NCBI GenBank assembly: GCA_902363625.1
Contig: CABJAS010000005.1
Coordinates: 1 to 64,000 of the forward strand
DNA from: Clostridiaceae bacterium
GTDB lineage: Bacteria > Bacillota_I > Bacilli_A > Erysipelotrichales > Coprobacillaceae
Direction: 5' to 3'
Length of the DNA: 64,000 nt
Below the pieces are notes generated by a model, which saw only the letters and a program-made list of their open reading frames with translations, was not told where the DNA came from and did no database searches. The translations under genes and the position numbers were made by a program. Below are positions 16,970 through 24,996 of the stretch, piece after piece; the first letter of the stretch is position 1; each line of letters begins with the position of its first letter.

Positions 16970-17491
16970 ATGGAAAAAGAATTGCGTCAGGCAAAAGTTT
17001 TAGAATTGATTAGAGAGACAAAAACTCCTTTAAGTGCCGGAAAATTAGGAAAAATGCTGGGTGTCAGCCGTCAGTTGATTGTCGGAGATATTGCTTTACT
17101 GAGAGCAAGCGGGGAAAAGATTTTCGCAACCCCTCGCGGCTATTTATTAGAAGAAGCTAAAGAAACAGGCATGACTGCTCAAATTGCCTGTATACATACA
17201 CGTGATGAGATGGAAGAAGAATTAAATATTATTGTGGATGAGGGCGGAGAAGTCGTGGATGTTATTATTGAACATCCGTTATATGGTGAATTACGTGGCA
17301 ATCTTCATTTAATGACACGCCATGATGTACGTGAATTTATCGAAAGCTGTCAAGCTCAGGAAGCACCGCTTCTTTCCAATCTGTCTAATGGAGTTCACCT
17401 TCATACGATTCGCATAAAAGATACTGAGACGATTGAACGCATTGAAAAGCATTTGCGACAAGCACATTTGCTTTATGAAAAAGAAGAATAG
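16970..17491 (+). CDS. niaR: NiaR, niacin-responsive transcriptional repressor
   Basis: 173 residues. Residues 5-60 are an HTH of the biotin-repressor type (KVLELIRETKTPLSAGKLGK, VSRQLIVGDIALLRASGEKI). Residues 75-170 form a 3H domain named for three histidines, seen here in IEHPLYGELRGNLHLMTRHD and HLHTIRI. NiaR represses NAD biosynthesis or niacin uptake genes when niacin is present. No such genes lie nearby, so it acts in trans. Its 3' end overlaps that of the convergent symporter gene by 19 bases. Confidence 0.9.
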   Translation: MEKELRQAKVLELIRETKTPLSAGKLGKMLGVSRQLIVGDIALLRASGEKIFATPRGYLLEEAKETGMTAQIACIHTRDEMEEELNIIVDEGGEVVDVIIEHPLYGELRGNLHLMTRHDVREFIESCQAQEAPLLSNLSNGVHLHTIRIKDTETIERIEKHLRQAHLLYEKEE

Positions 17492-18396
17492 TGAAACATC
17501 TTTTCGATACATTTGGAAATCATATTATTAAATGGCATAATGGCAATGATCGAAACGAGATTGAATAAAGCATGAAAAATAGCCAGCTGCATTTTAATAG
17601 GTACAACAAAGGTCAAGATGTAATTATAGATAGGAATATAGAAAATAATAAAGACAACAGCACCGATTAAATTGAATAGAAAGTGATACATCGCTGCCAT
17701 TTTACTTTCCTTACTGCCGCCAAGACTGGCAATATAAGCGGTAATGGTTGTTCCGACGTTACTTCCTGTAATCATAAATAAGGCAATCGGAAGATTGATG
17801 ATATTCAAAAAGCATAATTGCTGGATCAATGCAACAAAGGCACTTGAAGACTGGATACAGGTAGTCAGCAGGATACCGAAAATAAACGAGAATAATTTAT
17901 GCTGAGACATCAATAGAATCAGTCCCTGAATCTGAGGAAATTCAAGAATTTTAACAAGCTCGCTTTCCATCAAGGTGATACCAAAAAACAAAAGACCGAA
18001 ATAGAAGATTCCCAGCGCAAGCTTGGAGTCTTTTTTGACCATATAGAAAACAATGCCTAAAATTAAACATAACGGTGCTAAGCCTTTAATCTCAATACCG
18101 GTAATAAATGCAGTCACCGTGGTTCCCAAATTGGCTCCCATAATAAAGCCGATACTTTGTTTAAAGGTGACGATGTCCGCACGAATCAGTGAGATAATGA
18201 TTGCGGTCGTCCCGGAGCTGGATTGAATTGTTCCCGTTAAAATAGTCCCTGCTAACAATGATAAAAAAGGATTATCGGCATATTTGGAAATCTTTAATTT
18301 GACAGAATCCGTCACACAGCTTTTTAAGAGTGATGAAATCTGAGTAATACTGAATAAGAATAATGCTAATCCGGATAAAATAGATAAAATAAACAT
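17473..18396 (-). CDS. Na/Pi-cotransporter family protein
   Basis: 307 residues, entirely membrane-spanning. Two inverted copies of the PNaS signature are visible: GTIQSSSGTTAIIISLI near residue 58 and CIQSSSAFVALIQQL near 182, each followed by a GANLGTT/GSNVGTT motif (near 90 and 214). These QSSS motifs bind Na+ and phosphate. There is no C-terminal PhoU domain, so this is the short form. The start follows AAAGGAGGTG. It lies convergent to niaR and divergent from the ABC exporter. Confidence 0.92.
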   Translation of the reverse strand: MFILSILSGLALFLFSITQISSLLKSCVTDSVKLKISKYADNPFLSLLAGTILTGTIQSSSGTTAIIISLIRADIVTFKQSIGFIMGANLGTTVTAFITGIEIKGLAPLCLILGIVFYMVKKDSKLALGIFYFGLLFFGITLMESELVKILEFPQIQGLILLMSQHKLFSFIFGILLTTCIQSSSAFVALIQQLCFLNIINLPIALFMITGSNVGTTITAYIASLGGSKESKMAAMYHFLFNLIGAVVFIIFYIPIYNYILTFVVPIKMQLAIFHALFNLVSIIAIMPFNNMISKCIEKMFHYSSFS

Positions 18397-18511
18397 AGGG
18401 CACCTCCTTTATTCATTATATGTGAGAGGTACCTAAATATTTTGTGAGGTTATGTTGATATTTGCCTTAAAATCCTGTAAAATGTATCGAGTAAACAGGG
18501 GAGGGAAAAAT

Positions 18512-20242
18512 GTGAAGAAATTTAAGAAATTTATCTCTTATTATCGACCGTATAAAGCTTTATTTATAGCCGATATGATATGTGCCAGTATTGCGGCAGG
18601 AGTGACCTTGGTATTCCCGATGGTAACACGCTATATTACCGGGACGATCTTGCAGACAGAGCCAATCGAATTCAATGCGATCTATAAACTGGGGATCTTT
18701 ATGATCGTTTTAGTTGTGGTAGAATATATTTGCAACTATTTTATTGCGTATCAGGGACATGTCATGGGAGCTAAAATGGAACGTGATCTGCGTTCAGAAT
18801 TGTTTGCTCATTATCAGAAACTGTCATTTAGCTTCTATGATGATCAAAAAACCGGACAATTAATGTCACGTTTAACCAATGACTTATTTTCATTGACTGA
18901 ACTGTATCATCATGGACCGGAAGATTTACTGATTTCACTGATTAAGTTTATCGGGGCATTCATTATTTTGATGACCATTGATGTTCAATTAACACTGATT
19001 GTTTTTGCTTTCTTACCGATTATGGTTATCTTTGCTTCTTATTTCAATAAGAAGATGAATCAGGCATTTACCAACAACAAACGTAAGATTGGGGATATCA
19101 ATGCCCGTATTGAAGATAATCTTTCCGGGATTCGTGTGGTGCAGTCTTTTGCGAACGAGGAAAAGGAAAAAGAAAAATTTGCTTACAACAATAACCAGTA
19201 TGTTCTAAGTAAGAAAAACAGCTATAAGTATATGGGAGGGTACCATTCGGGATTAAGTGCCTTCATCAGCATGATCACGGTCACAGTCATCATCGTAGGA
19301 TCTGTTTTAATTGGGAAACAACAGATGTCTACACCGGATTTAATTGCTTTTATTCTATATATCAATAACTTAATTGATCCGGTTAAAAAGCTGATTAACT
19401 TTACTGAACAATTTGCAGAAGGAATTACAGGATTCAATCGTTTTTTGGAAATGCTGGAAATCGAACCGGATATTCAGGATCAGCCTAATGCCGTTGAACT
19501 GAAGCAAGTCAGTGGTGAAGTCACTTTTGAACATGTCGGATTCAAATATAAAGAAGGACTGGATTATGTTCTTAAAGATATTGATCTGCATGTTGAAAGT
19601 GGTGAATATATCGCTTTAGTAGGTTCTTCGGGTGCCGGGAAAACGACGATTTGCAGCTTGATTCCACGTTTCTATGAGGTAAGCGAAGGACAGATTTTAA
19701 TTGATCATCAGAATATTAAAGATGTAACCTTAAAATCGCTGAGACAGAATATCGGAATCGTTCAGCAGGATGTTTATTTGTTTGCCGGAACGATCATGGA
19801 TAATATCCGCTATGGGAAGCCGGAAGCAACAGATGAAGAAATCATAGAAGCCGCTAAAAATGCAAATGCCCATGATTTCATCATGGAATTGCCGGAAGGC
19901 TATAATACCGACTGCGGTCAGCGTGGGGTAAAATTATCGGGCGGACAGAAACAGCGTTTATCGATTGCCCGTGTTTTCTTAAAGAATCCGCCAATCTTAA
20001 TCTTTGATGAAGCAACCAGTGCTTTAGATAATGAAAGTGAAAGAGTGGTACAGGAATCGTTGGAAAAACTGGCTCAGAATCGTACAACGTTTGTTATTGC
20101 ACATCGTTTATCAACCATTAAAAACGCTAAACGTATTATTGTACTGACAGAAGATGGAATTGCTGAACAAGGCGATCATGAAACACTGCTTGCTAAAGAC
20201 GGTGAATACGCAAAATTGTATAATATGCAGTTTAAAGCTTAA
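18512..20242 (+). CDS. ABC transporter half-molecule (permease-ATPase fusion)
   Basis: 576 residues from a GTG at 18512, preceded by GGGGAGGG. Six membrane helices in about 15-310, then the ATPase: Walker A GSSGAGKTT near 371, signature LSGGQKQRL near 473, Walker B ILIFDEATSALD and the H-loop AHRLST. It is a homodimeric exporter of the MsbA/BmrA type. An earlier in-frame ATG at 18452 has no ribosome binding site. A terminator follows at once, so it is monocistronic. The substrate is unknown. Confidence 0.93.
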   Translation: MKKFKKFISYYRPYKALFIADMICASIAAGVTLVFPMVTRYITGTILQTEPIEFNAIYKLGIFMIVLVVVEYICNYFIAYQGHVMGAKMERDLRSELFAHYQKLSFSFYDDQKTGQLMSRLTNDLFSLTELYHHGPEDLLISLIKFIGAFIILMTIDVQLTLIVFAFLPIMVIFASYFNKKMNQAFTNNKRKIGDINARIEDNLSGIRVVQSFANEEKEKEKFAYNNNQYVLSKKNSYKYMGGYHSGLSAFISMITVTVIIVGSVLIGKQQMSTPDLIAFILYINNLIDPVKKLINFTEQFAEGITGFNRFLEMLEIEPDIQDQPNAVELKQVSGEVTFEHVGFKYKEGLDYVLKDIDLHVESGEYIALVGSSGAGKTTICSLIPRFYEVSEGQILIDHQNIKDVTLKSLRQNIGIVQQDVYLFAGTIMDNIRYGKPEATDEEIIEAAKNANAHDFIMELPEGYNTDCGQRGVKLSGGQKQRLSIARVFLKNPPILIFDEATSALDNESERVVQESLEKLAQNRTTFVIAHRLSTIKNAKRIIVLTEDGIAEQGDHETLLAKDGEYAKLYNMQFKA

Positions 20243-20267
20243 AACGGATCAAAAGATCCGTTTTTTT
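20242..20267. terminator. Terminator shared by the ABC and SGNH genes
   Basis: AAACGGATC and GATCCGTTT flank an AAAA loop, with seven T on the plus strand. It overlaps the 3' end of the convergent SGNH gene. Confidence 0.88.
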
Positions 20268-20911
20268 GTATAGTCAGCCATCAATGCCTGTACTTTATTA
20301 GTTGGGTGCAAGCCATCACTTAAACATCCCGATTCTTCCATTAATTCTTCGATCGTCAGCGAATGCAGCTTACTGTATTGATGAATCAGCGCATAGAGAT
20401 CAACACATAATAAATCAAAATGAAACGCAGTATCACGAATAATTTTGGTGACTTTGTCTAAATGATAAAGACGATTAGGATAATTTTCATTATCGATAGT
20501 TGATGGCGGCGGTGTCATTAAAACGACCTGACTGCCATGTTTTTTTAAATGATGAATCATTGAGACTAAATCCAAACGAAGCTGTTCCATCCCGTTTGGG
20601 ATTTTACGGTTATTTGCTCCTACCAGCAATAAAACTAAATTTTCCTGATGATAAAGCTGATCAAGTCCTTTTAAAATTTGAGTAGAATCCGCTCCGCAGC
20701 AGCCATTGTTAATCAGATTCAAATCAGGATAGCCGGATCTTAACTCCTGTTCAAGCAGGGCAGACCAGCTGTTTTGGGATTTACTGCGATACCAGATTTT
20801 ATCATCAAGCTCTAAGATCATTTCATTTGTTTGATAAAAAGCAGAACAGCCCTGACCAGCTGCAATGCTGTCACCTATAATGTTTATTGTGAATTGATTT
20901 TGTAGCTTCAT
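20249..20911 (-). CDS. SGNH/GDSL-family hydrolase
   Basis: 220 residues. Block I is IIGDSIAAGQG near residues 11-21 with the catalytic serine, block II GCCGADST near 69, block III VGANNR near 97 and block V DGLHPTN near 202-208 with the catalytic Asp and His. The full triad is present, so it is probably an active esterase or deacetylase. No signal peptide is present, pointing to a cytoplasmic role. The start follows AAGAGGAC. Confidence 0.87.
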   Translation of the reverse strand: MKLQNQFTINIIGDSIAAGQGCSAFYQTNEMILELDDKIWYRSKSQNSWSALLEQELRSGYPDLNLINNGCCGADSTQILKGLDQLYHQENLVLLLVGANNRKIPNGMEQLRLDLVSMIHHLKKHGSQVVLMTPPPSTIDNENYPNRLYHLDKVTKIIRDTAFHFDLLCVDLYALIHQYSKLHSLTIEELMEESGCLSDGLHPTNKVQALMADYTKKRIF

Positions 20912-21000
20912 GTTAAGTCCTCTTTATTATTTTCCCCATTATAGCATATCTTATGTTTAAATAAAAAGAAAACAGCCACGCTAAAAGAGGAGATGATAAA

Positions 21001-21378
21001 ATGATTAAAACCATTTCAAAAATTACCCTATATGTAAAGGATCAAGAGGAAGCTGAACGTTTCTGGGTAGAAAAACTTGATTTTAAAGTAAAGATGAAAC
21101 AGCCAATGGGAGAAAACCATTATTGGCTGGAAGTTTGTCCAAAGGATGCTGAAACAAGCTTTGTTCTATATAATAAGGATATGATGAAAAAGCAAAATCC
21201 CAATACCAGCCTAGAACATCCTTCGATTTTACTTTCAAGTCCGGATGTCATGTTTACGTTCCAAATGTTGAGTGATCGCGGTGTAAAAGTGGATCCGGTG
21301 ATCGATATGCCTTACGGTAAAATGTTTACTTTCTATGATCAAGATGGAAATGCCTATTTGTTGAGAGAAGACAAATAA
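21001..21378 (+). CDS. VOC/glyoxalase-fold protein
   Basis: 125 residues, one pair of beta-alpha-beta-beta-beta units. ITLYVKDQEEAERFWVEKLD at 8-27 and MFTFYDQDGNAYLLRE at the end are typical of the VOC superfamily. Expected metal ligands are incomplete, so it may be a binding or antibiotic-resistance-type protein rather than a lyase. The start follows AGAGGAG. Function unknown. Confidence 0.82.
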   Translation: MIKTISKITLYVKDQEEAERFWVEKLDFKVKMKQPMGENHYWLEVCPKDAETSFVLYNKDMMKKQNPNTSLEHPSILLSSPDVMFTFQMLSDRGVKVDPVIDMPYGKMFTFYDQDGNAYLLREDK

Positions 21379-21436
21379 GCATTTCTTTTTTTTATAAACC
21401 ATGATAGAATATGACGAAAAGAACGGAGGTATATAG

Positions 21437-22081
21437 ATGAATACAATTTTATTTGATTTAGATGGAACATTGACAGATCCTGCATTAGGAATTACCAACG
21501 CAGTAAGCTATGCATTAAAACATTATGGAATTGATGAAGATTATCAAAATTTACTGCGCTTTATAGGACCGCCGTTAGTCGATAGCTTTATGGAATATTA
21601 CGGCTTTGACCAGGAAAAAGCACAAGAAGCGATTGTCTATTATCGTGAATATTTCAGTGATAAGGGTATGTATGAAAATGAGGTCTATGACGGCATGGAA
21701 AATTTATTAGCCGCACTAAAAGACGAAGGATACATATTAGCTGTAGCAACAAGCAAGCCGGAAGAATTTGCGAAAAAAATATTGGATCATTTCCACCTTT
21801 CTCATTATTTCACAGAAATTTGCGGAGCAACAATGGACAGCAGCCGTTCTAAAAAAGGAGATGTTATTGCTTACGCTTTAAATCAGTTAAAGATTTCAAA
21901 TCCAAACACTGCCATTATGGTTGGAGATCGACAGCATGATATTGTCGGGGCACATCAAAACCAATTGAAAGCGATCGGCGTTTTATATGGCTATGGCAAT
22001 GAAGCGGAAATGAAGGAATATCAAGCCGATTATATTGCCAAGGATTTAAAAGAACTAATGGACATCTTGTCTGCTTTATAA
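21437..22081 (+). CDS. HAD-family phosphatase, phosphoglycolate phosphatase type
   Basis: 214 residues. Motif I FDLDGTLTDP at 5-14, motif II ATSKPEEF near 107, Lys in SKKGDVIAYAL near 141 and motif IV MVGDRQHDIVGAHQN near 160. The cap is a small helical C1 domain as in Gph/PpaX. Likely a 5'-nucleotidase or phosphoglycolate phosphatase. The ATG follows GGAGG by eight bases. No operon partner is evident. Confidence 0.88.
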   Translation: MNTILFDLDGTLTDPALGITNAVSYALKHYGIDEDYQNLLRFIGPPLVDSFMEYYGFDQEKAQEAIVYYREYFSDKGMYENEVYDGMENLLAALKDEGYILAVATSKPEEFAKKILDHFHLSHYFTEICGATMDSSRSKKGDVIAYALNQLKISNPNTAIMVGDRQHDIVGAHQNQLKAIGVLYGYGNEAEMKEYQADYIAKDLKELMDILSAL

Positions 22082-22275
22082 TCATCCGCTACTCAAAGTT
22101 TATATTTTGTTTGATTATTATATAAACTATTTTAAACTTTGTTGGAGACAGGAGAAATTTATCATATTTCCCAGGAAAATGTCATTAAAAATCTTAAAAT
22201 GAGCTGACCATTACTGCATGGATATGGGTATTTATAATCAGATGAATATAGTATAAAAAACTTAATGGTTTATTG

Positions 22276-22304
22276 TTGACAAATCGCTGATAAAACTTTA
22301 TACT
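22276..22304 (+). promoter_or_regulatory. Promoter of the fluoride-responsive antiporter
   Basis: TTGACA (22276-22281), 17 bases, TATACT (22299-22304). The transcript should start just before the riboswitch aptamer. Confidence 0.85.
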
Positions 22305-22309
22305 TTTTG

Positions 22310-22371
22310 CAGGGAATGAAGTTCTCCCTTAGTGATGAAACTAAAACTGCTTACGAGCTAATGACTTCTAC
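22310..22371 (+). promoter_or_regulatory. Fluoride riboswitch (crcB motif)
   Basis: Conserved features of the aptamer are present: GGGAATGAAGTTCTCCC (P1-like stem with the ATG-A-GTTC loop), AACTGCTTACGAGCTAATGA and the terminal CTTCTAC. A TTAG-CTAA minihairpin separates the two parts, longer than usual. The right half overlaps the left arm of a terminator, so fluoride binding should prevent termination. The gene behind it, a cation/proton antiporter, is a known member of fluoride regulons. Confidence 0.87.
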
Positions 22372-22402
22372 ATTTCATAATGTAGGGGCATTAGCTTTTT
22401 TT
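22356..22402 (+). terminator. Fluoride riboswitch terminator
   Basis: AGCTAATG (22356-22363) pairs with CATTAGCT (22389-22396), with an inner ACATT/AATGT stem and seven T. The left arm lies in the aptamer, the classical transcriptional switch layout. Confidence 0.87.
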
Positions 22403-22422
22403 ATGCCAAAGGAGGAGACTGT

Positions 22423-23598
22423 ATGTTGTTAAGTATTGCTTATATTTTAATGCTAGGAATGTTTATGGGGTGGTTCTGCAAGAAGATTAAATTGCCTAGT
22501 TTGACCGGAATGATTATTACCGGGATTTTATTAGGACCCAATCTTTTGAATTTGATTGACAGTTCTATATTGAATATATCATCTGATTTAAGGCGAATTG
22601 CGTTGATCATTATTTTAATGAGAGCCGGTTTGTCTTTAGATTTAGATGATCTTAAAAAAGTAGGCAGACCAGCTGTATTAATGTGTTTTATACCTGCTTG
22701 TTTTGAAATTTTAGGAATGGTTCTTCTTGCGCCTAAATTGCTGGGAATATCTTTATTAGATGCTGCGATCATGGGTGCCGTTGTCGGAGCAGTTTCTCCT
22801 GCTGTGATCGTACCTAAGATGCTGAAGCTGATGGAAGAGGGGTATGGAGCTAAAAACAGTATTCCCCAGCTTATATTAGCGGGAGCTTCAGTTGATGATG
22901 TCTTTGTCATTGTGATGTTTTCTGCATTTACCGGTCTTGCTCAGGGAAATGCTGTATCCGTGCAAAGCTTTATTAACATTCCGATTTCAATTATTTTGGG
23001 AGTACTGATTGGGAGTGTGATTGGTGGGATTTTGGCTAAATATTTTGAAAATGTGCATATCCGTGATACGGCGAAAGTCATTATCCTATTATGTATTGCC
23101 TTCATATTAGTGAGCTTAGAGGATCAGTTTTCAACTATTATTCCTTTTTCTGCACTGATTTCAATCATGAGTATGGGAATTATAATGCAAAGAAAACGTG
23201 AAAATGTCGCTGTGCGTTTATCCACTAAGTTCAACAAACTGTGGGTTGCATCGGAAATCATCCTGTTTGTTTTAGTAGGCGCAACAGTCGATCTCAACTA
23301 TGCCTTGTCAGCCGGAGTAATGGCAATTATTCTAATCTTTGGTGTCCTTGCTTTTAGAATGTTAGGAGTCTGGGTTTGTCTAGTAAAAACAAAACTGGAT
23401 AAAAAAGAACGATTGTTTTGTATGATAGCTTATACACCCAAAGCAACAGTACAAGCGGCTATTGGGGGTGTTCCTTTAGCGATGGGATTAGCTTGTGGGA
23501 ATATCGTATTAACTGTGGCGGTTTTAGCTATTTTAATTACAGCTCCGCTTGGTGCCTTTTTCATTGATTTTACCTATAAACGTTTATTGAGTAAGTAA
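22423..23598 (+). CDS. Cation/proton antiporter under fluoride control
   Basis: 391 residues with about 12 membrane helices, no cytoplasmic tail. The family (CPA1/CPA2, Na+/H+ exchanger fold) is indicated by LPSLTGMIITGILLGPNLLN at 24-43, the unwound-helix region GAVVGAVSPAVIVPKML near 121-137 and the ion-site segment ILAGASVDDVFVIVMFSAF near 151-169. Because a fluoride riboswitch controls it, it probably supports fluoride tolerance, perhaps by pH or ion balance or by direct F- handling. Start ATG 22423 after AAAGGAGG. Confidence 0.9.
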   Translation: MLLSIAYILMLGMFMGWFCKKIKLPSLTGMIITGILLGPNLLNLIDSSILNISSDLRRIALIIILMRAGLSLDLDDLKKVGRPAVLMCFIPACFEILGMVLLAPKLLGISLLDAAIMGAVVGAVSPAVIVPKMLKLMEEGYGAKNSIPQLILAGASVDDVFVIVMFSAFTGLAQGNAVSVQSFINIPISIILGVLIGSVIGGILAKYFENVHIRDTAKVIILLCIAFILVSLEDQFSTIIPFSALISIMSMGIIMQRKRENVAVRLSTKFNKLWVASEIILFVLVGATVDLNYALSAGVMAIILIFGVLAFRMLGVWVCLVKTKLDKKERLFCMIAYTPKATVQAAIGGVPLAMGLACGNIVLTVAVLAILITAPLGAFFIDFTYKRLLSK

Positions 23599-23650
23599 AA
23601 TTAATAAAAGATTTGGATAACAATTTTACTATTGTGAGATCATTTGTATA

Positions 23651-23690
23651 AAAGAACTGACTTTATGTTTAAAAAGCCAGTTCTTTTCAT
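23651..23690. terminator. Bidirectional terminator between antiporter and ZIP gene
   Basis: AAAGAACTG (23651-23659) pairs with CAGTTCTTT (23678-23686), flanked by A- and T-rich runs. Confidence 0.75.
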
Positions 23691-23695
23691 TGGTT

Positions 23696-24487
23696 TTATC
23701 CTAATAGAATATCGAGAGCCATCATGATAATAAATCCAACCATGCAGGTTAAAGAACCTAAAATCGTTGCATCATTCTTTTTACTTTCGGGAATTAGTTC
23801 CTCAACGACGACAAACAGCATAGCCCCACCGGCAAAAGCCAAGGCATAAGGAAGAATTGAATTGAAAACAGTAGCGGCTAAATAGCCAAGCAGGGCTGCG
23901 GGTACTTCCACCATTGCGGAATATTGTCCATACATCATGGCTTTAAATTTAGATGTACCGGCCTGATGCATCGGTAAAGAAATAGCTAAGCCTTCTGGAA
24001 AGTTTTGAATTCCAATTCCAATCGATAAGATCAATGCGGCAATGCGTGCTTCCGGATTTGGATTTGCAAAAGCAACGCCAACTGCAAGTCCTTCAGGAAT
24101 ATTGTGCAGTGTCATCGCCAGCATCAGCAGTTTGGCTCTGGAAAAATGTGATGATCTTCCTTCCATTTCGTGGGTCAAAAGATGTTCATGCGGTAAATAA
24201 CGATCCATCAAACCGACAAAGATCGCCCCGACCATAAAAGCAACCGGTAAAAAACCTAGAAAATATTTTGGCTGTCCTTCCAGCAGATCGATTGCAGGCA
24301 TTAATAAAGAAAAGAAAGTAGCGGCAATCATGATCCCAGATGAACTACCCAAAGCAATCTCATTTAGCTTATGATTATGGTCATTTACTAAATAAACAAG
24401 GGTTGAGCCAAGAAAAGTAGAAAACCAGTTAAATAGTGAGCATAGAAATACTATCAGTAAAGCAGGTAAAGCAAGTAGTTGTCCCAT
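23696..24487 (-). CDS. ZIP-family divalent metal transporter
   Basis: 263 residues, eight membrane helices. The metal-binding helices 4 and 5 read TLHNIPEGLAVGVAFANP and GIQNFPEGLAISLP, the signature of bacterial ZupT-like ZIP proteins. A His-containing loop (RYLPHEHLLTHEMEGRSSHF) follows helix 3. It probably imports Zn2+, Fe2+ or Mn2+. The start follows AACGGAGG. It lies back to back with the DtxR-like regulator gene, 99 bases apart, suggesting regulation by it. Confidence 0.93.
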   Translation of the reverse strand: MGQLLALPALLIVFLCSLFNWFSTFLGSTLVYLVNDHNHKLNEIALGSSSGIMIAATFFSLLMPAIDLLEGQPKYFLGFLPVAFMVGAIFVGLMDRYLPHEHLLTHEMEGRSSHFSRAKLLMLAMTLHNIPEGLAVGVAFANPNPEARIAALILSIGIGIQNFPEGLAISLPMHQAGTSKFKAMMYGQYSAMVEVPAALLGYLAATVFNSILPYALAFAGGAMLFVVVEELIPESKKNDATILGSLTCMVGFIIMMALDILLG

Positions 24488-24586
24488 ATTTTCCTCCGTT
24501 CTCTATAGACTATGCCATAAATAAAAAAAGAGTGAAACTTGTAGAACGTTTAAAAATATGGTATTCTAAGCACAAGGAGTGATATT

Positions 24587-24970
24587 ATGAGCGGAATTAC
24601 AATCGCAATGGAAAATTATTTGGAAATTATTTATGAATTCCAGCAAAACGGCAAAAAAGCCAGAGTCAGTGATATTGCCAAAAAGAAAAATGTAAGCAAG
24701 GCAAGTGTCAATAATGCGATGAACGTATTAGCTGAATATGGTCTTGTTATTAATGAAAAATATCATGATATCCTACTTACTCCTGCGGGTGAAGAAAAAG
24801 CTAAATTTATATGTGAAAAGCACCATGTCATTCAGCTGTTGTTTGAAAAGGTGTTGGAAATAGAAGAAGAGCAGGCGAGTGAAGATGCTTGTCTGATTGA
24901 ACATGTCATTAGCGATTATTCGGTAAGTAAGATCAAGGATTTTTTAATAAAAAATAAATACTATAAATAA
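24587..24970 (+). CDS. DtxR/MntR-family metal-dependent regulator
   Basis: 127 residues, the short form without SH3 domain. Winged helix at 1-65 (MENYLEIIYEF, VSDIAKKKNVSKASVNNAMN, LLTPAGEEKA). The dimerisation/metal part includes ICEKHHVIQLLFEKVL and EDACLIEHVISDYS, which hold the expected His, Glu and Cys ligand positions. It resembles MntR/IdeR-type sensors. Divergent from the ZIP gene. Start after AAGGAG. Confidence 0.9.
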   Translation: MSGITIAMENYLEIIYEFQQNGKKARVSDIAKKKNVSKASVNNAMNVLAEYGLVINEKYHDILLTPAGEEKAKFICEKHHVIQLLFEKVLEIEEEQASEDACLIEHVISDYSVSKIKDFLIKNKYYK

Positions 24971-24996
24971 AAAAAGGGGATTGCTCCCTTTTTTTA
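24969..24996. terminator. Bidirectional terminator after the DtxR-like gene
   Basis: AAAAAGGGGA and TCCCTTTTTT arms around a TTGC loop serve the regulator gene on the plus strand and the convergent TPR gene, whose stop it overlaps. Confidence 0.85.

Noticed and set aside
22082-22275. Small gene between the HAD gene and the fluoride riboswitch
   Set aside because: No frame with a ribosome binding site and no conserved motif were seen.
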